In this document: piece after piece, positions 28,992-37,229 of the stretch
How positions within the stretch are numbered: position 1 is the stretch's first letter
How the letters are laid out: each line of letters starts with the position of its first letter
Virus record (IMG/VR): IMGVR_UViG_3300021373_000997
Span: 1-39,333 of that record
Direction: 5' to 3' (one strand)
From: a virus
DNA length: 39,333 nucleotides
Notes under the pieces: model-generated
Databases searched by the model: none
What the model saw: only the letters and a program-made list of their open reading frames with translations
Told to the model about the DNA's origin: nothing
Translations under genes and position numbers: made by a program

Positions 28992-29656
28992 GTCGTGGTC
29001 TCTCAACAGCAGTTGTTAACGCACTCACAGCAGACGTTGTACGCCCTGTTACGTTCGCTAAGCTCGACTTTTCTAGTAGCACACTTTACTTGCACGACAG
29101 CATTGGTACGTTTACGTGGGGTGGTAATGACTGGCTCGGTGTAGGTGATTTTGGCTCAGTGTCTAGCATCGAGGAAGGTGCTGATATCGCGCCATATAAT
29201 ATTACTCTAACGCTATCAGGCATCGACTCTACAATCTCAGACATCGGCACAGCGGGAACAGAAGATTACTTTTTGCGTGACGTAGATATTTATCTTGGCT
29301 TGCTCGATGAAGATGAGGCGCTGATAGAAGATCCTAATAAGATTTGGTCTGGCTTTATGGACGTCATGACTTTAACGGCTGGAAGTCAGGGTGACGACAT
29401 CATACAACTTACGTGTGAGTCTGAGATGGCTAAGATCAATCGTTCGCGTAACCTTAAGTACACTCACGCGGAACAGCAGCGCGTAGACTCTAATGACCTG
29501 TTCTTCGAGTACCTGCACGAGATTACAGGCGTCAAGATCCTTTGGAAGGACAAGAATAGCGGCAACCTAGGCGTTGGTAATGGCGGCGGCGGTGGCGGCG
29601 GAGGCGGCGGAGGTGGCCGTACTAGAGACCCACATATCCCAAGCGACCTCCCCTAA
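28988..29656 (+). CDS. DUF2163-like tail-tip (hub) protein ending in a poly-Gly run
   Basis: A 222-residue protein. The N-terminus (SRGLSTAVVNALTADVVRPVTFAKLDFSSSTLYLHDSIGTFTWGGNDW) and the middle (YNITLTLSGIDSTISDIG, DVDIYLGLLDEDEALI, KIWSGFMDVM) match the DUF2163/BR0599 family, tail-tip components of siphophages and GTAs that resemble lambda gpL. A long run of glycines (about 196-209) leads to a short RTRDPHIPSDLP end. The Gly run is encoded by GGC/GGA/GGT repeats and covers the start of the next gene. Confidence 0.8.
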   Translation: MSRGLSTAVVNALTADVVRPVTFAKLDFSSSTLYLHDSIGTFTWGGNDWLGVGDFGSVSSIEEGADIAPYNITLTLSGIDSTISDIGTAGTEDYFLRDVDIYLGLLDEDEALIEDPNKIWSGFMDVMTLTAGSQGDDIIQLTCESEMAKINRSRNLKYTHAEQQRVDSNDLFFEYLHEITGVKILWKDKNSGNLGVGNGGGGGGGGGGGGRTRDPHIPSDLP

Positions 29657-30029
29657 AATATTTGCCGCGCTTAATCGCTGGCAAAAGGGAGAGTTTCAGT
29701 ACGGTACGCGAGATTGCGTAGCTTTTACTGTCTTCATGATCCAAGAACTGCATGGCATCGATTACAGCCATGAGCTTGTCTACAACTCAGAAGAGCAAGC
29801 TAACGAGATCATAAATTCTCACAATGGGTTTATGAGTTTGATCGACAGGGTTCTTGGTGCTCCTGTTGACTATCCCACGGTTGGCCATCCCGTCATGTGT
29901 GATTTACCTCGTATCGGACTGCTGATGGGGGTAAAATTGGGGGAGTCAGTGGCCGTCGTCACTAAGCGCGGACTCACTAGAATTCCAGATAGTTATATCG
30001 TAAGGAGCTGGGAATGCCATCAGCAATAG
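29613..30029 (+). CDS. NlpC/P60-like (DUF6950-like) tail-tip peptidase
   Basis: A 138-residue protein if it starts at GTG 29613 (GGAGG 8 nt upstream); an in-frame ATG at 29574 would only add an alanine-rich tail of the Gly-repeat region. The block GEFQYGTRDCVAFTVFMIQELHG contains the catalytic Cys of the papain-like NlpC/P60 fold, with a following VGHPVMC strand that could supply the His. These tail-tip enzymes cut peptidoglycan peptide bonds during entry and match lambda gpK in gene order. Start uncertain. Confidence 0.7.
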   Translation: MAVLETHISQATSPKIFAALNRWQKGEFQYGTRDCVAFTVFMIQELHGIDYSHELVYNSEEQANEIINSHNGFMSLIDRVLGAPVDYPTVGHPVMCDLPRIGLLMGVKLGESVAVVTKRGLTRIPDSYIVRSWECHQQ

Positions 30030-33000
30030 CCGCTACAGTCACTTTCTTAAAGACGGTTGGCTTAGCTGTAGGCGGTTTGGGGCTTACTGCTGGTCAAGCT
30101 CTTGCTCTTGGTGCTGCTACTGTTGTGGCAGGTGCAGTAGCCGCTCAGAAGTTAATCTCAGAGTTATACAGCGTTCCTAACATAGACAGTGATCGTAGCC
30201 GTCAAGCGACCGTAAGAGGCACTGTAGAGCCGCAGAAGCTAATCTATGGCGAGGCTCTAGTATCTGGCCCTATTAGCTTTGTCGGTGTTGCTGGCACTGA
30301 TAATCGCGATCTGTATCATGCCATTGTTCTCGCAGGGCACCCTTGTGACTCTATCTCAGATATTTACTTTGACGATGAGCGCATCCAGAGCGCACATATA
30401 AATGCGTCTGGTAACGTCACGACAGGTACGTTTGGCCCTAAAGATGGCACAACAATCTGTGTCATAAGAAAGCTGACAGGTAGTCAGACAACGGCAGATT
30501 CTGTTTTAGATGGGGCTTTTTCTACGATCAACTCAAGCGAGCACATAGGCACTAACCTCACTTACATCGTCACTAAATTTACTTTAACCGAAGATAGCCA
30601 AGAGACGTGGGATAAGTTCATGCCCAACGATATCAAGGCTTTAGTCAAGGGCAAGAAGGTATACGACCCACGTCAGGACAGCACTAGCACCTACTATGAC
30701 GCTAGTGTAGGTGTTTCTACTCAGCGGTCTAACGACTCTACGACGTGGGAGTGGTCAGAGAACCCAGTCTGGTGTCTAGTTGATTATCTTACGGATGATC
30801 GCTTCGGAATGGACATCGACTTGGATCGTATTGATCTCAGTAAGGCGGTAGATGCTGCGGACATTTGTGATGCGACAGTAAGCGTGCCTGGAGGATCAGA
30901 GAAGCGTTATACGTGTAATGGTGTTGTCTTTGGAACAACCACACATAAGGCCAACATTAACAAGATCCTTTCTTCAATGAACGGAATGCTCACTTATACC
31001 AATGGTCAGTATGTCATTAGAGCAGGTGCATTTGAGACAGTTGGCACAGGAATGACGCTTACTGAAGACCACATGACTGGCCCTGTAAAGTTAAAAACAT
31101 CGTTTGAGCGTAATGAGCGTTTTAACACCATCACGGGCACATTCATCGACCCTGATAAGAACTACAAAGAGATAGAGTTCCCAAAGGTACAGATTACTAG
31201 TGCATTGACTCGTGATAATAATGAAGAGCTGACACGCGAGTTGAAGTTGGGCATGACCAATAGCCGTTACATGGCACAGCGCATTGCTCACAAACTTATA
31301 CAACTCAGTGATTTACAAAAGGTACTCACTTTTCCTACTAACCTAGCAGGCGTAAATATCTCGGTCGGTGATCGCGTGAACGTGACACTTTCTGAGTTTG
31401 GATACACGAATAAGACGTTTGTTTGTGTGGGGTGGTCGTTTAGTGAGTCGGGTAGTGGTGGTGTGAATCTTACGCTGCGTGAAGATGATTCTTCATCCTA
31501 TGCAGACTTATCTGTATCTGGCTATTCCACGGTTACTCCTGCGGGCGGTATACAGCAGGGGTTCTTTGGCGTGCCCGATCCTAGTGGTCTTAGCGCCACG
31601 GCTCATGTCGAGAGCATTGAGTTAGATTGGACTAACCCAGCGAACATGACAGGCATCATTGCCATTGAGGTGTTCGCATCACCCAACTCTAGCTGGTCTA
31701 GCGCAGTCAAGATTGGCGAGACAATAGGCACACAGTTTATCCACGACGAGTCTAATGGCGTCGATGCAATCGTTGAAGGTGATCAGCGTTACTACTGGGT
31801 GCGAGCGCGTCGTTTCCCATCGGGTGAAGGGACAGATGCAGTATCCGATAGAAACCCTGATAGTGATACCAGTACCGTACAGGCGACAAAAGGAGCTTTG
31901 GGTGACTTAGCGAGCTTAGACACAGTAGGTGATGCACAGATAGACGATAATGCAGTTGGCTCAGATCAGATTGCAAACGATGCTGTCACCGCAGATCAAA
32001 TAGCAGACGGCGCGGTTGAGCGTAGTGCTTTTGCTAGTGGCATACAGCCCGTGCAAGTCGTAAGCACATTGCCAGCGTCAGCAGCACAAGGCGACATGGC
32101 ATTTCTTACCACAGACAATAAGCTCTATCGTTATAATGGCACGGCTTGGACTGTCGCAGTAGATGGCGGTGACATAGTAGCTAACTCAATAACGGCAGGG
32201 CAAATTCAAGCTGGCGCTATTGGCGCGACGGAAATAAGTGTCACAAACTTAGCGGCAATCAACTCTGACTTAGGCACTTTGACGGCAGGAACCATTGACG
32301 CATCTGCTGTAACTGTAAGCAATTTATCCGCAACAAATATAACTGCTGGAACCCTAGACGCCGACAGAATAAGCATTGATGGCGTTACATTAGACACAAA
32401 CGCAAGCGGCCAGCTCATCATTGCAGATAATGGTGTGAGCGATGACCAAGTTTTATCGCTTGATGGATCTCAAACAACCATTACTAATCTGCAAGTGGCT
32501 AACTTGTCGGGCGACGTTTCAGAGGTATTTAATCTTAGTGTTTTTGTGTACCCATATCATAGCGTTCCAGAGGGTGCTTCTAATGTAGATACATTTGCTG
32601 AGTTTACAATTCCTGCGCCCGATAGCTCTCTGAATAAATATGCGAGCTTAAACGGAAAGGTGAAATATATTCCTTCAACCTCACTAGATGATTGCATATT
32701 GGTGATGCAGTTTGAGAGAAAAAGCAAAGGCACATCATCAGGAACATTGATCGGCGGCGTCGTTGGTATTGTAGGATCAGGCACAACTGGCTCACCTTAT
32801 CAGCATTATGTTGAGATAAGCGGCAACCATACGAAAGAAATTGATGCCTACGGCGGAATCGCACAGTCTCAAACCTCTCCCAGTAATGTTTCAAAACCAC
32901 AAGCCGTGGAATATAAAAGTGCAACTAATCGCACTCGGATTATTTATAGTGGCAGTCAGCAATCGACGCCAACATATACAACAGGAAGTCTGTATTACAA

Positions 33001-33232
33001 CGCTGATAGGTGGATTTCTAGTGGCTCGTGGTTAGATGATGCGGCTGGCGCTCAAAGGTATCCAATACCAGATGTGGGTTCAATCTCTACCTCGTTGACA
33101 TTGCCTTTGAATCAGGCGCTTGCGAAAAGTTCAGCGGCTGAAGATTATAGAGTTCGCGTTTACACTTTAGGACGCTCAACTGGCACATTGAATTTGGCGA
33201 GTATAGACAGTCAAATTTTCTTAATGACGTGA
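30014..33232 (+). CDS. Tail-tip host-specificity protein (lambda J-like)
   Basis: A 1072-residue protein. The Ala/Gly-rich hydrophobic N-terminus (about 1-45) is typical of the J family start. Then SRQATVRGTVEPQKLIYGEALVSGPISF, NPVWCLVDYLTDDRFGMDIDLDRIDLS, and a GDRVNVTLSEFG region follow the phage-tail-tip (TipJ/Phage-tail_3) pattern. A fibronectin-like domain (about 520-620) and repeats of SDQIANDAVTADQIADGAV and TAGTIDASAVTVSNLSATNITAGTLDADRI lead to a variable C-terminal domain (about 860-1072). It forms the tip that contacts the host receptor. Confidence 0.88.
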   Translation: MPSAIAATVTFLKTVGLAVGGLGLTAGQALALGAATVVAGAVAAQKLISELYSVPNIDSDRSRQATVRGTVEPQKLIYGEALVSGPISFVGVAGTDNRDLYHAIVLAGHPCDSISDIYFDDERIQSAHINASGNVTTGTFGPKDGTTICVIRKLTGSQTTADSVLDGAFSTINSSEHIGTNLTYIVTKFTLTEDSQETWDKFMPNDIKALVKGKKVYDPRQDSTSTYYDASVGVSTQRSNDSTTWEWSENPVWCLVDYLTDDRFGMDIDLDRIDLSKAVDAADICDATVSVPGGSEKRYTCNGVVFGTTTHKANINKILSSMNGMLTYTNGQYVIRAGAFETVGTGMTLTEDHMTGPVKLKTSFERNERFNTITGTFIDPDKNYKEIEFPKVQITSALTRDNNEELTRELKLGMTNSRYMAQRIAHKLIQLSDLQKVLTFPTNLAGVNISVGDRVNVTLSEFGYTNKTFVCVGWSFSESGSGGVNLTLREDDSSSYADLSVSGYSTVTPAGGIQQGFFGVPDPSGLSATAHVESIELDWTNPANMTGIIAIEVFASPNSSWSSAVKIGETIGTQFIHDESNGVDAIVEGDQRYYWVRARRFPSGEGTDAVSDRNPDSDTSTVQATKGALGDLASLDTVGDAQIDDNAVGSDQIANDAVTADQIADGAVERSAFASGIQPVQVVSTLPASAAQGDMAFLTTDNKLYRYNGTAWTVAVDGGDIVANSITAGQIQAGAIGATEISVTNLAAINSDLGTLTAGTIDASAVTVSNLSATNITAGTLDADRISIDGVTLDTNASGQLIIADNGVSDDQVLSLDGSQTTITNLQVANLSGDVSEVFNLSVFVYPYHSVPEGASNVDTFAEFTIPAPDSSLNKYASLNGKVKYIPSTSLDDCILVMQFERKSKGTSSGTLIGGVVGIVGSGTTGSPYQHYVEISGNHTKEIDAYGGIAQSQTSPSNVSKPQAVEYKSATNRTRIIYSGSQQSTPTYTTGSLYYNADRWISSGSWLDDAAGAQRYPIPDVGSISTSLTLPLNQALAKSSAAEDYRVRVYTLGRSTGTLNLASIDSQIFLMT

Positions 33233-33239
33233 GGATGAC

Positions 33240-33431
33240 ATGGCTATTGTTGCTGGTTACACAAAACAAAGTGACGGTGAATATGTTGTTATAGGTAGCT
33301 ATGATAACCCATCACTAGCAGAGGGCGCGGTGGAGTCTGATACCTCCTCTGATGTTAAGCATTATTGGATAGCCTCGTTTGTAAAGGCAGAAACTAATGA
33401 GCCAGATGTCTTAGGCTACATCGATGTGTGA
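33240..33431 (+). CDS. Small tail-adjacent hypothetical protein
   Basis: A 63-residue beta-rich protein 7 nt after the J-like gene (GAGGATGAC upstream). The sequence has repeated short strands (EYVVIGSYDNPSLAEGAV, HYWIASFVKAE). No family recognised. It is probably a small tip or fibre accessory protein. Confidence 0.6.
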   Translation: MAIVAGYTKQSDGEYVVIGSYDNPSLAEGAVESDTSSDVKHYWIASFVKAETNEPDVLGYIDV

Positions 33432-33506
33432 GATAGAGACTTGCCACAAACGTATTCTTCAGCCACAAGTAAGTCTGAAATCACATGGCCTACTAAACCA
33501 TAGCGG

Positions 33507-33515
33507 TGATATAAT
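33507..33515 (+). promoter_or_regulatory. Extended -10 promoter before the adhesion genes
   Basis: TGATATAAT: a TGn extended element followed by a perfect TATAAT (33510-33515) in a 108-bp gap between genes, with AGGAGGA and ATG 33540 downstream. No good -35 is needed for this class. It would give the fibre genes their own transcription. Confidence 0.65.
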
Positions 33516-33539
33516 CGAGAGATTCTAGGAGGATTTCGC

Positions 33540-33815
33540 ATGGCTAACCCATTCATTTATGAGAATGCCCCGAATCAGTCTGGCTTAGTGATTGACATGG
33601 TTGAGGTCACTACTAATGACAGCACTGATAATGTAGGTAGCGGTAACATCGCAATCGGCTTGTATATCGAGACGGGCGGTGATGTTGTGTTCTTGAACAA
33701 AGACGGCAACGAGCGCACTGTGACTGTTCCAGACTTCCACACTCTGACTTGCTCAGTGAAGCGTGTTAAGTCCACAGGAACCACAGCAACTGGCATTCAC
33801 GCACTGGTAGTCTAA
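33540..33815 (+). CDS. Small beta protein of the fibre operon
   Basis: A 91-residue protein with a strong AGGAGGA site 6 nt upstream. All-beta in appearance (LVIDMVEVTTNDSTDNVGSGNIAIGLYIETGGDVVFLN), consistent with a small adhesin or spike-base component. It starts the adhesion set 33540-39122. Function unknown. Confidence 0.65.
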   Translation: MANPFIYENAPNQSGLVIDMVEVTTNDSTDNVGSGNIAIGLYIETGGDVVFLNKDGNERTVTVPDFHTLTCSVKRVKSTGTTATGIHALVV

Positions 33816-33818
33816 GAC

Positions 33819-34136
33819 ATGGCAACGATAACTCACAAACAGGGCGACACGCTTGAGTGGGTTATTTCGCTCACGGAGAGCGGATCTGTCGTAGATATTT
33901 CTGATTGGAGTATCAGGGCGCAGATTCGTCAGAACGACACGCTGATTGCGACACTGACGACGACTGTCACCAATGCGAGTGGCGGCGTCTTTAATCTTAC
34001 TGCAACTGCGACGGCGACTGACAGTTGGGCGGCGGGGAATCATTCCTGCGATATCGAATTTACCGATAACACCAACGACGTGTTTTCTACTGAGACTTTT
34101 ACCGTGACTATCATCGAGGACATCTCTCATGATTAG
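33819..34136 (+). CDS. BppU-like immunoglobulin-fold protein
   Basis: A 105-residue protein resembling the N-terminal domain of BppU (baseplate) proteins: QGDTLEWVISLTESGSVVDISDWSIRAQIRQND, then a Thr-rich SATATATDSW and a C-terminal STETFTVTIIED strand. It probably attaches fibres to the tip. A similar strand pattern occurs in the N-terminus of the gpW-like protein at 19494. It overlaps the next gene by 8 nt. Confidence 0.65.
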   Translation: MATITHKQGDTLEWVISLTESGSVVDISDWSIRAQIRQNDTLIATLTTTVTNASGGVFNLTATATATDSWAAGNHSCDIEFTDNTNDVFSTETFTVTIIEDISHD

Positions 34137-34320
34137 TGTCACCTCGCCAACACGCACAGCATATTCCATATCTATCGAGCAAGGGCAGGTGGCCTCTGGC
34201 ACTGTGTCATTCTCGTCTCGTGCGATTAGTATCGTGCCCCAAGGCGGAGAGACTGTTAGCCTGGTTGAGGCCGTAACAGTCGATGGCGCGATTCAGAATC
34301 AGCCCAAGGAGTCCAACTAA
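34129..34320 (+). CDS. Small hypothetical protein of the fibre operon
   Basis: A 63-residue protein, all short beta strands (TAYSISIEQGQVASGTVSFSSRAISIV), no motif. It overlaps the 937-residue fibre gene by TAATG, so it is likely a co-expressed fibre partner. Confidence 0.6.
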   Translation: MISVTSPTRTAYSISIEQGQVASGTVSFSSRAISIVPQGGETVSLVEAVTVDGAIQNQPKESN

Positions 34321-37133
34321 TGGCTGTCAATTTAGGCATTAACATTCAGCGAAGTCCGAACCGTATCAACCAGCAGTTGAGAGAGGCGGGTGTCATTGGT
34401 AAGTTTCCGAAGTTACTGTTGGACTTTGCTGATAACTACTACTTAGCCAATGGCGGCAGTAAGACGCTGGCTAATGCAGTCACCCACGCCCGTGCTGGCA
34501 ATGCCACTATGACTGACGGCTATGGGCCTGAGCTTGTTACCAATGGTGGCTTTACAGGGAATGCAGATAACTGGACGCTAGTGGACTCTACATATCGCGA
34601 TAATGCTGTTGATGTTGCCACAACAAGCGCAGTGTTTCCTTTAACTCAAACAAGTACAACAGCAGAGGCTGGAAAGTCATACGTTGTAACTTTTCAAGCA
34701 CGCAACAAAACAGGCCCTGGCGCAATAAAGCCCAATTTTGGTGGTGTTGACGGAACTTTTAGATCAACTGAGGGATACCACACCGAAATAATTACCGCAT
34801 CGACTACTGGAGCTTTAATTTTTAAAACGGGCGGCTCGGCTTTTACTGGAACCATAGACAACGTAAGCGTCCGAGAGATGCCTGTTATCAAATGGGCACC
34901 GCATAATCTAGTGATTGGTTCAGAAGATCCTTTAGGTAGCGCATGGAGCGAAGTAAATGCAACTGTAGACGAAAACGCTACGGATCGACACGGCATTTCT
35001 AATAGCGCTGTTACTGTCACTAGCGGCACTGGTGGTGGCTCTAGCACTTCATCATACACTCGAAACAGTCCGTTTGTTTTTAGTAGCGGAGATCCTCACA
35101 CGGTTGCTGTGTATTTAAAAGCAGATCAAAGCACTGCGGCGGCAATATCTATAACCGCTTATGATGTACCAGTAACTTGTTTCTTCGATCTAGCAAGCGG
35201 CTCAGTTGGATACACTAATGGTAATGAAGATGCTGTTAGTATTACCGATGTTGGTTCTGGCTGGTATCTTTGTAAAATTACACGGTCTTCGAATGGTTCT
35301 GATTTGTCAGGACAAGTTCGCATAGGGCCAGCGGCAAATGATGGTTCACTTCCGACAGATATCAATGTGCCACAAGATGGTAGCGCGTCTATTATATTTG
35401 ATGACTTGCACATCTACCGCTCTGACTTAGGCGGCATGGTAGACAACCCTGAGAGTGGAGACTCATACGTCCCTACAACGTCAGCGGCTAAGTACCTCCC
35501 ACGCATAGGACACCACGTCTACAACGGCTCTGCATGGGTTAACGAGGGTGTACTGGCTGAGTCTGAGTCTAGGACTAATCTGATTGAGCGCTCTAATACG
35601 TTTGATTCAGTATGGAGTGCGACAGGATTATCTTCTCGCACAGCAAATGAGGTTGGGCCTGATGGCGTAGATAACTCTGCTTACACCCTAACAGCTAGCA
35701 CAGCGGCTGGTATTCATGCTAATGGTAACACTACTTTATTTACGTCGGGATCTGCTCATACAGGCTCTTGTTATTTTAAAAAGGGCACACAGAGATATGT
35801 AAAGCTAAGGGCTGGCAACACGGTAACATGGCCAGCAAATGTCACTTTTGATTTAGATAACGGTACTGTTGATACAGAAACTAACGGCACGGGAACTATT
35901 CAAGAAATAGGAAACGGCTGGTATAGGTGTGCAGTAACGGCGACAGCGGCTTCAACAGCAAACACAAACTTTAATATCTATATTTTAAATGATTCAAAGG
36001 CTGAGTCTTTTACTGGCGCAGGAACAGAGACGACTATTGTATGGGGCGCTCAACTTGAAGTAGGTGCAACACCCTCCAGTTTTATACCTTCGGACGATGG
36101 CACAAGCACAGTAACCAGAGCGGCTGAGACATTCACTATCCCATCAGCTAACCTACCGTGGCCTACGCCGCAGTACATTGGCTCTGAGTTGGTGACTAAT
36201 GGGACGTTTGATAGTGATGTTTCTGGGTGGAGTGCAGGGCCAAACGACTCTAGTATTTCTTGGAGTAGCGGACAGATTGATGTAACTAGATTAAATTCGA
36301 CAACATCTGGTTGTTTTACGGGCTATCAATTAGTTACTGGTTTAACAGTAGGAAAAACGTACTGGTTGCAAGGCGACATCATAACGGCAAGTCACGAGGC
36401 ATCTATAGTGCCTAGCGCCACGCTAGGATCAATTGGCTATGATGAGTCTTATATACGCTACTCCAACAATCAAGTAAATAACGGATTTAGTTCATTCCCT
36501 GTAACAGCAAAAGTAGCATTTGAAGCGACAGCAACGTCTATGTATATAGGATTGGGAGCAAGATCAAACCCCGCCGCAACAGCCACTTTCGACAACATCA
36601 GCGTCCGCGAGATCAACCCCCTGTCTGTCTCTATCGGCATGGAAGGTAGGGTAACGTTTGCTGATACTGATGTGGGGACTGAAGCTACTTTCGTACGTTG
36701 GTTTGGCGGCAATCAAAACCTAATCATTAACTCATTGCAGACAGGCGGTAGCAGAACGGGGCAAATACAGTTTAGACAAGAAGCGAATGACGTTAATGAT
36801 GCCGCAAACACATCAAATACTTATTTTTCTCCTGACATACTAGTGCCGTTTAATATGGCATCTCGTCATGGATCAACATTTGTTAACGGAGCAGAAAGCG
36901 GTGTAGCTCTCACGGCCAATACTACGCCTGTTTCTTTAGCTGATCTCTCTAGCACTGACTTGGAGTTAGCCTATAAGTACATGGGAACCATCTCAGAATT
37001 CCGTGTATGGGATAAGGACATCACCGATGCTGGGCTTGTAGAGGCAACCAATCCATCGCTAGAGCCATCCCTGAGTCTTGAATTTTCAGGACTTGGTACT
37101 AATAGTTTCACCGTCAGCGATTGGAGTGAATAA
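34320..37133 (+). CDS. Large multi-module tail fibre / adhesin
   Basis: A 937-residue protein built of beta modules: a first ELVTNGGF...DNVSVREM module (about 70-190); a NLVIGSEDP...HIYRSDLGG module (about 195-380); a RTNLIERSNTFD...WGAQLEVGATPSSFI...TRAAETF module (about 415-600); a second ELVTNGTF...FDNISVREIN module (about 620-765); and a LamG-like C-terminal domain (about 768-937, ending FTVSDWSE). These are carbohydrate-binding modules typical of marine phage fibres. The first 50 residues are probably an anchor. The same modules recur in the fibres at 33 and 37135, showing module shuffling. Confidence 0.8.
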   Translation: MAVNLGINIQRSPNRINQQLREAGVIGKFPKLLLDFADNYYLANGGSKTLANAVTHARAGNATMTDGYGPELVTNGGFTGNADNWTLVDSTYRDNAVDVATTSAVFPLTQTSTTAEAGKSYVVTFQARNKTGPGAIKPNFGGVDGTFRSTEGYHTEIITASTTGALIFKTGGSAFTGTIDNVSVREMPVIKWAPHNLVIGSEDPLGSAWSEVNATVDENATDRHGISNSAVTVTSGTGGGSSTSSYTRNSPFVFSSGDPHTVAVYLKADQSTAAAISITAYDVPVTCFFDLASGSVGYTNGNEDAVSITDVGSGWYLCKITRSSNGSDLSGQVRIGPAANDGSLPTDINVPQDGSASIIFDDLHIYRSDLGGMVDNPESGDSYVPTTSAAKYLPRIGHHVYNGSAWVNEGVLAESESRTNLIERSNTFDSVWSATGLSSRTANEVGPDGVDNSAYTLTASTAAGIHANGNTTLFTSGSAHTGSCYFKKGTQRYVKLRAGNTVTWPANVTFDLDNGTVDTETNGTGTIQEIGNGWYRCAVTATAASTANTNFNIYILNDSKAESFTGAGTETTIVWGAQLEVGATPSSFIPSDDGTSTVTRAAETFTIPSANLPWPTPQYIGSELVTNGTFDSDVSGWSAGPNDSSISWSSGQIDVTRLNSTTSGCFTGYQLVTGLTVGKTYWLQGDIITASHEASIVPSATLGSIGYDESYIRYSNNQVNNGFSSFPVTAKVAFEATATSMYIGLGARSNPAATATFDNISVREINPLSVSIGMEGRVTFADTDVGTEATFVRWFGGNQNLIINSLQTGGSRTGQIQFRQEANDVNDAANTSNTYFSPDILVPFNMASRHGSTFVNGAESGVALTANTTPVSLADLSSTDLELAYKYMGTISEFRVWDKDITDAGLVEATNPSLEPSLSLEFSGLGTNSFTVSDWSE

Positions 37134-37229
37134 GATGACTAAGCAATTTTCAAACTACTCTGATCTGATTACGTTTACCCGAGCCTCTGGAGGCCATGCG
37201 TTGCGCCCTGTTAGCTATGGGGATGAGCT
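37103..37229. repeat. 127-bp exact direct repeat, right copy
   Basis: Identical to bases 1-127. It spans the end of the 937-residue fibre gene and the first codons of the next fibre. Allele B continues from here while allele A continues from the left copy. Confidence 0.95.

Noticed and set aside
37078-37134. Upstream TTG start for fibre allele B
   Set aside because: The added residues lie in the end of the 937-residue gene; ATG 37135 has the Shine-Dalgarno and matches allele A's start.
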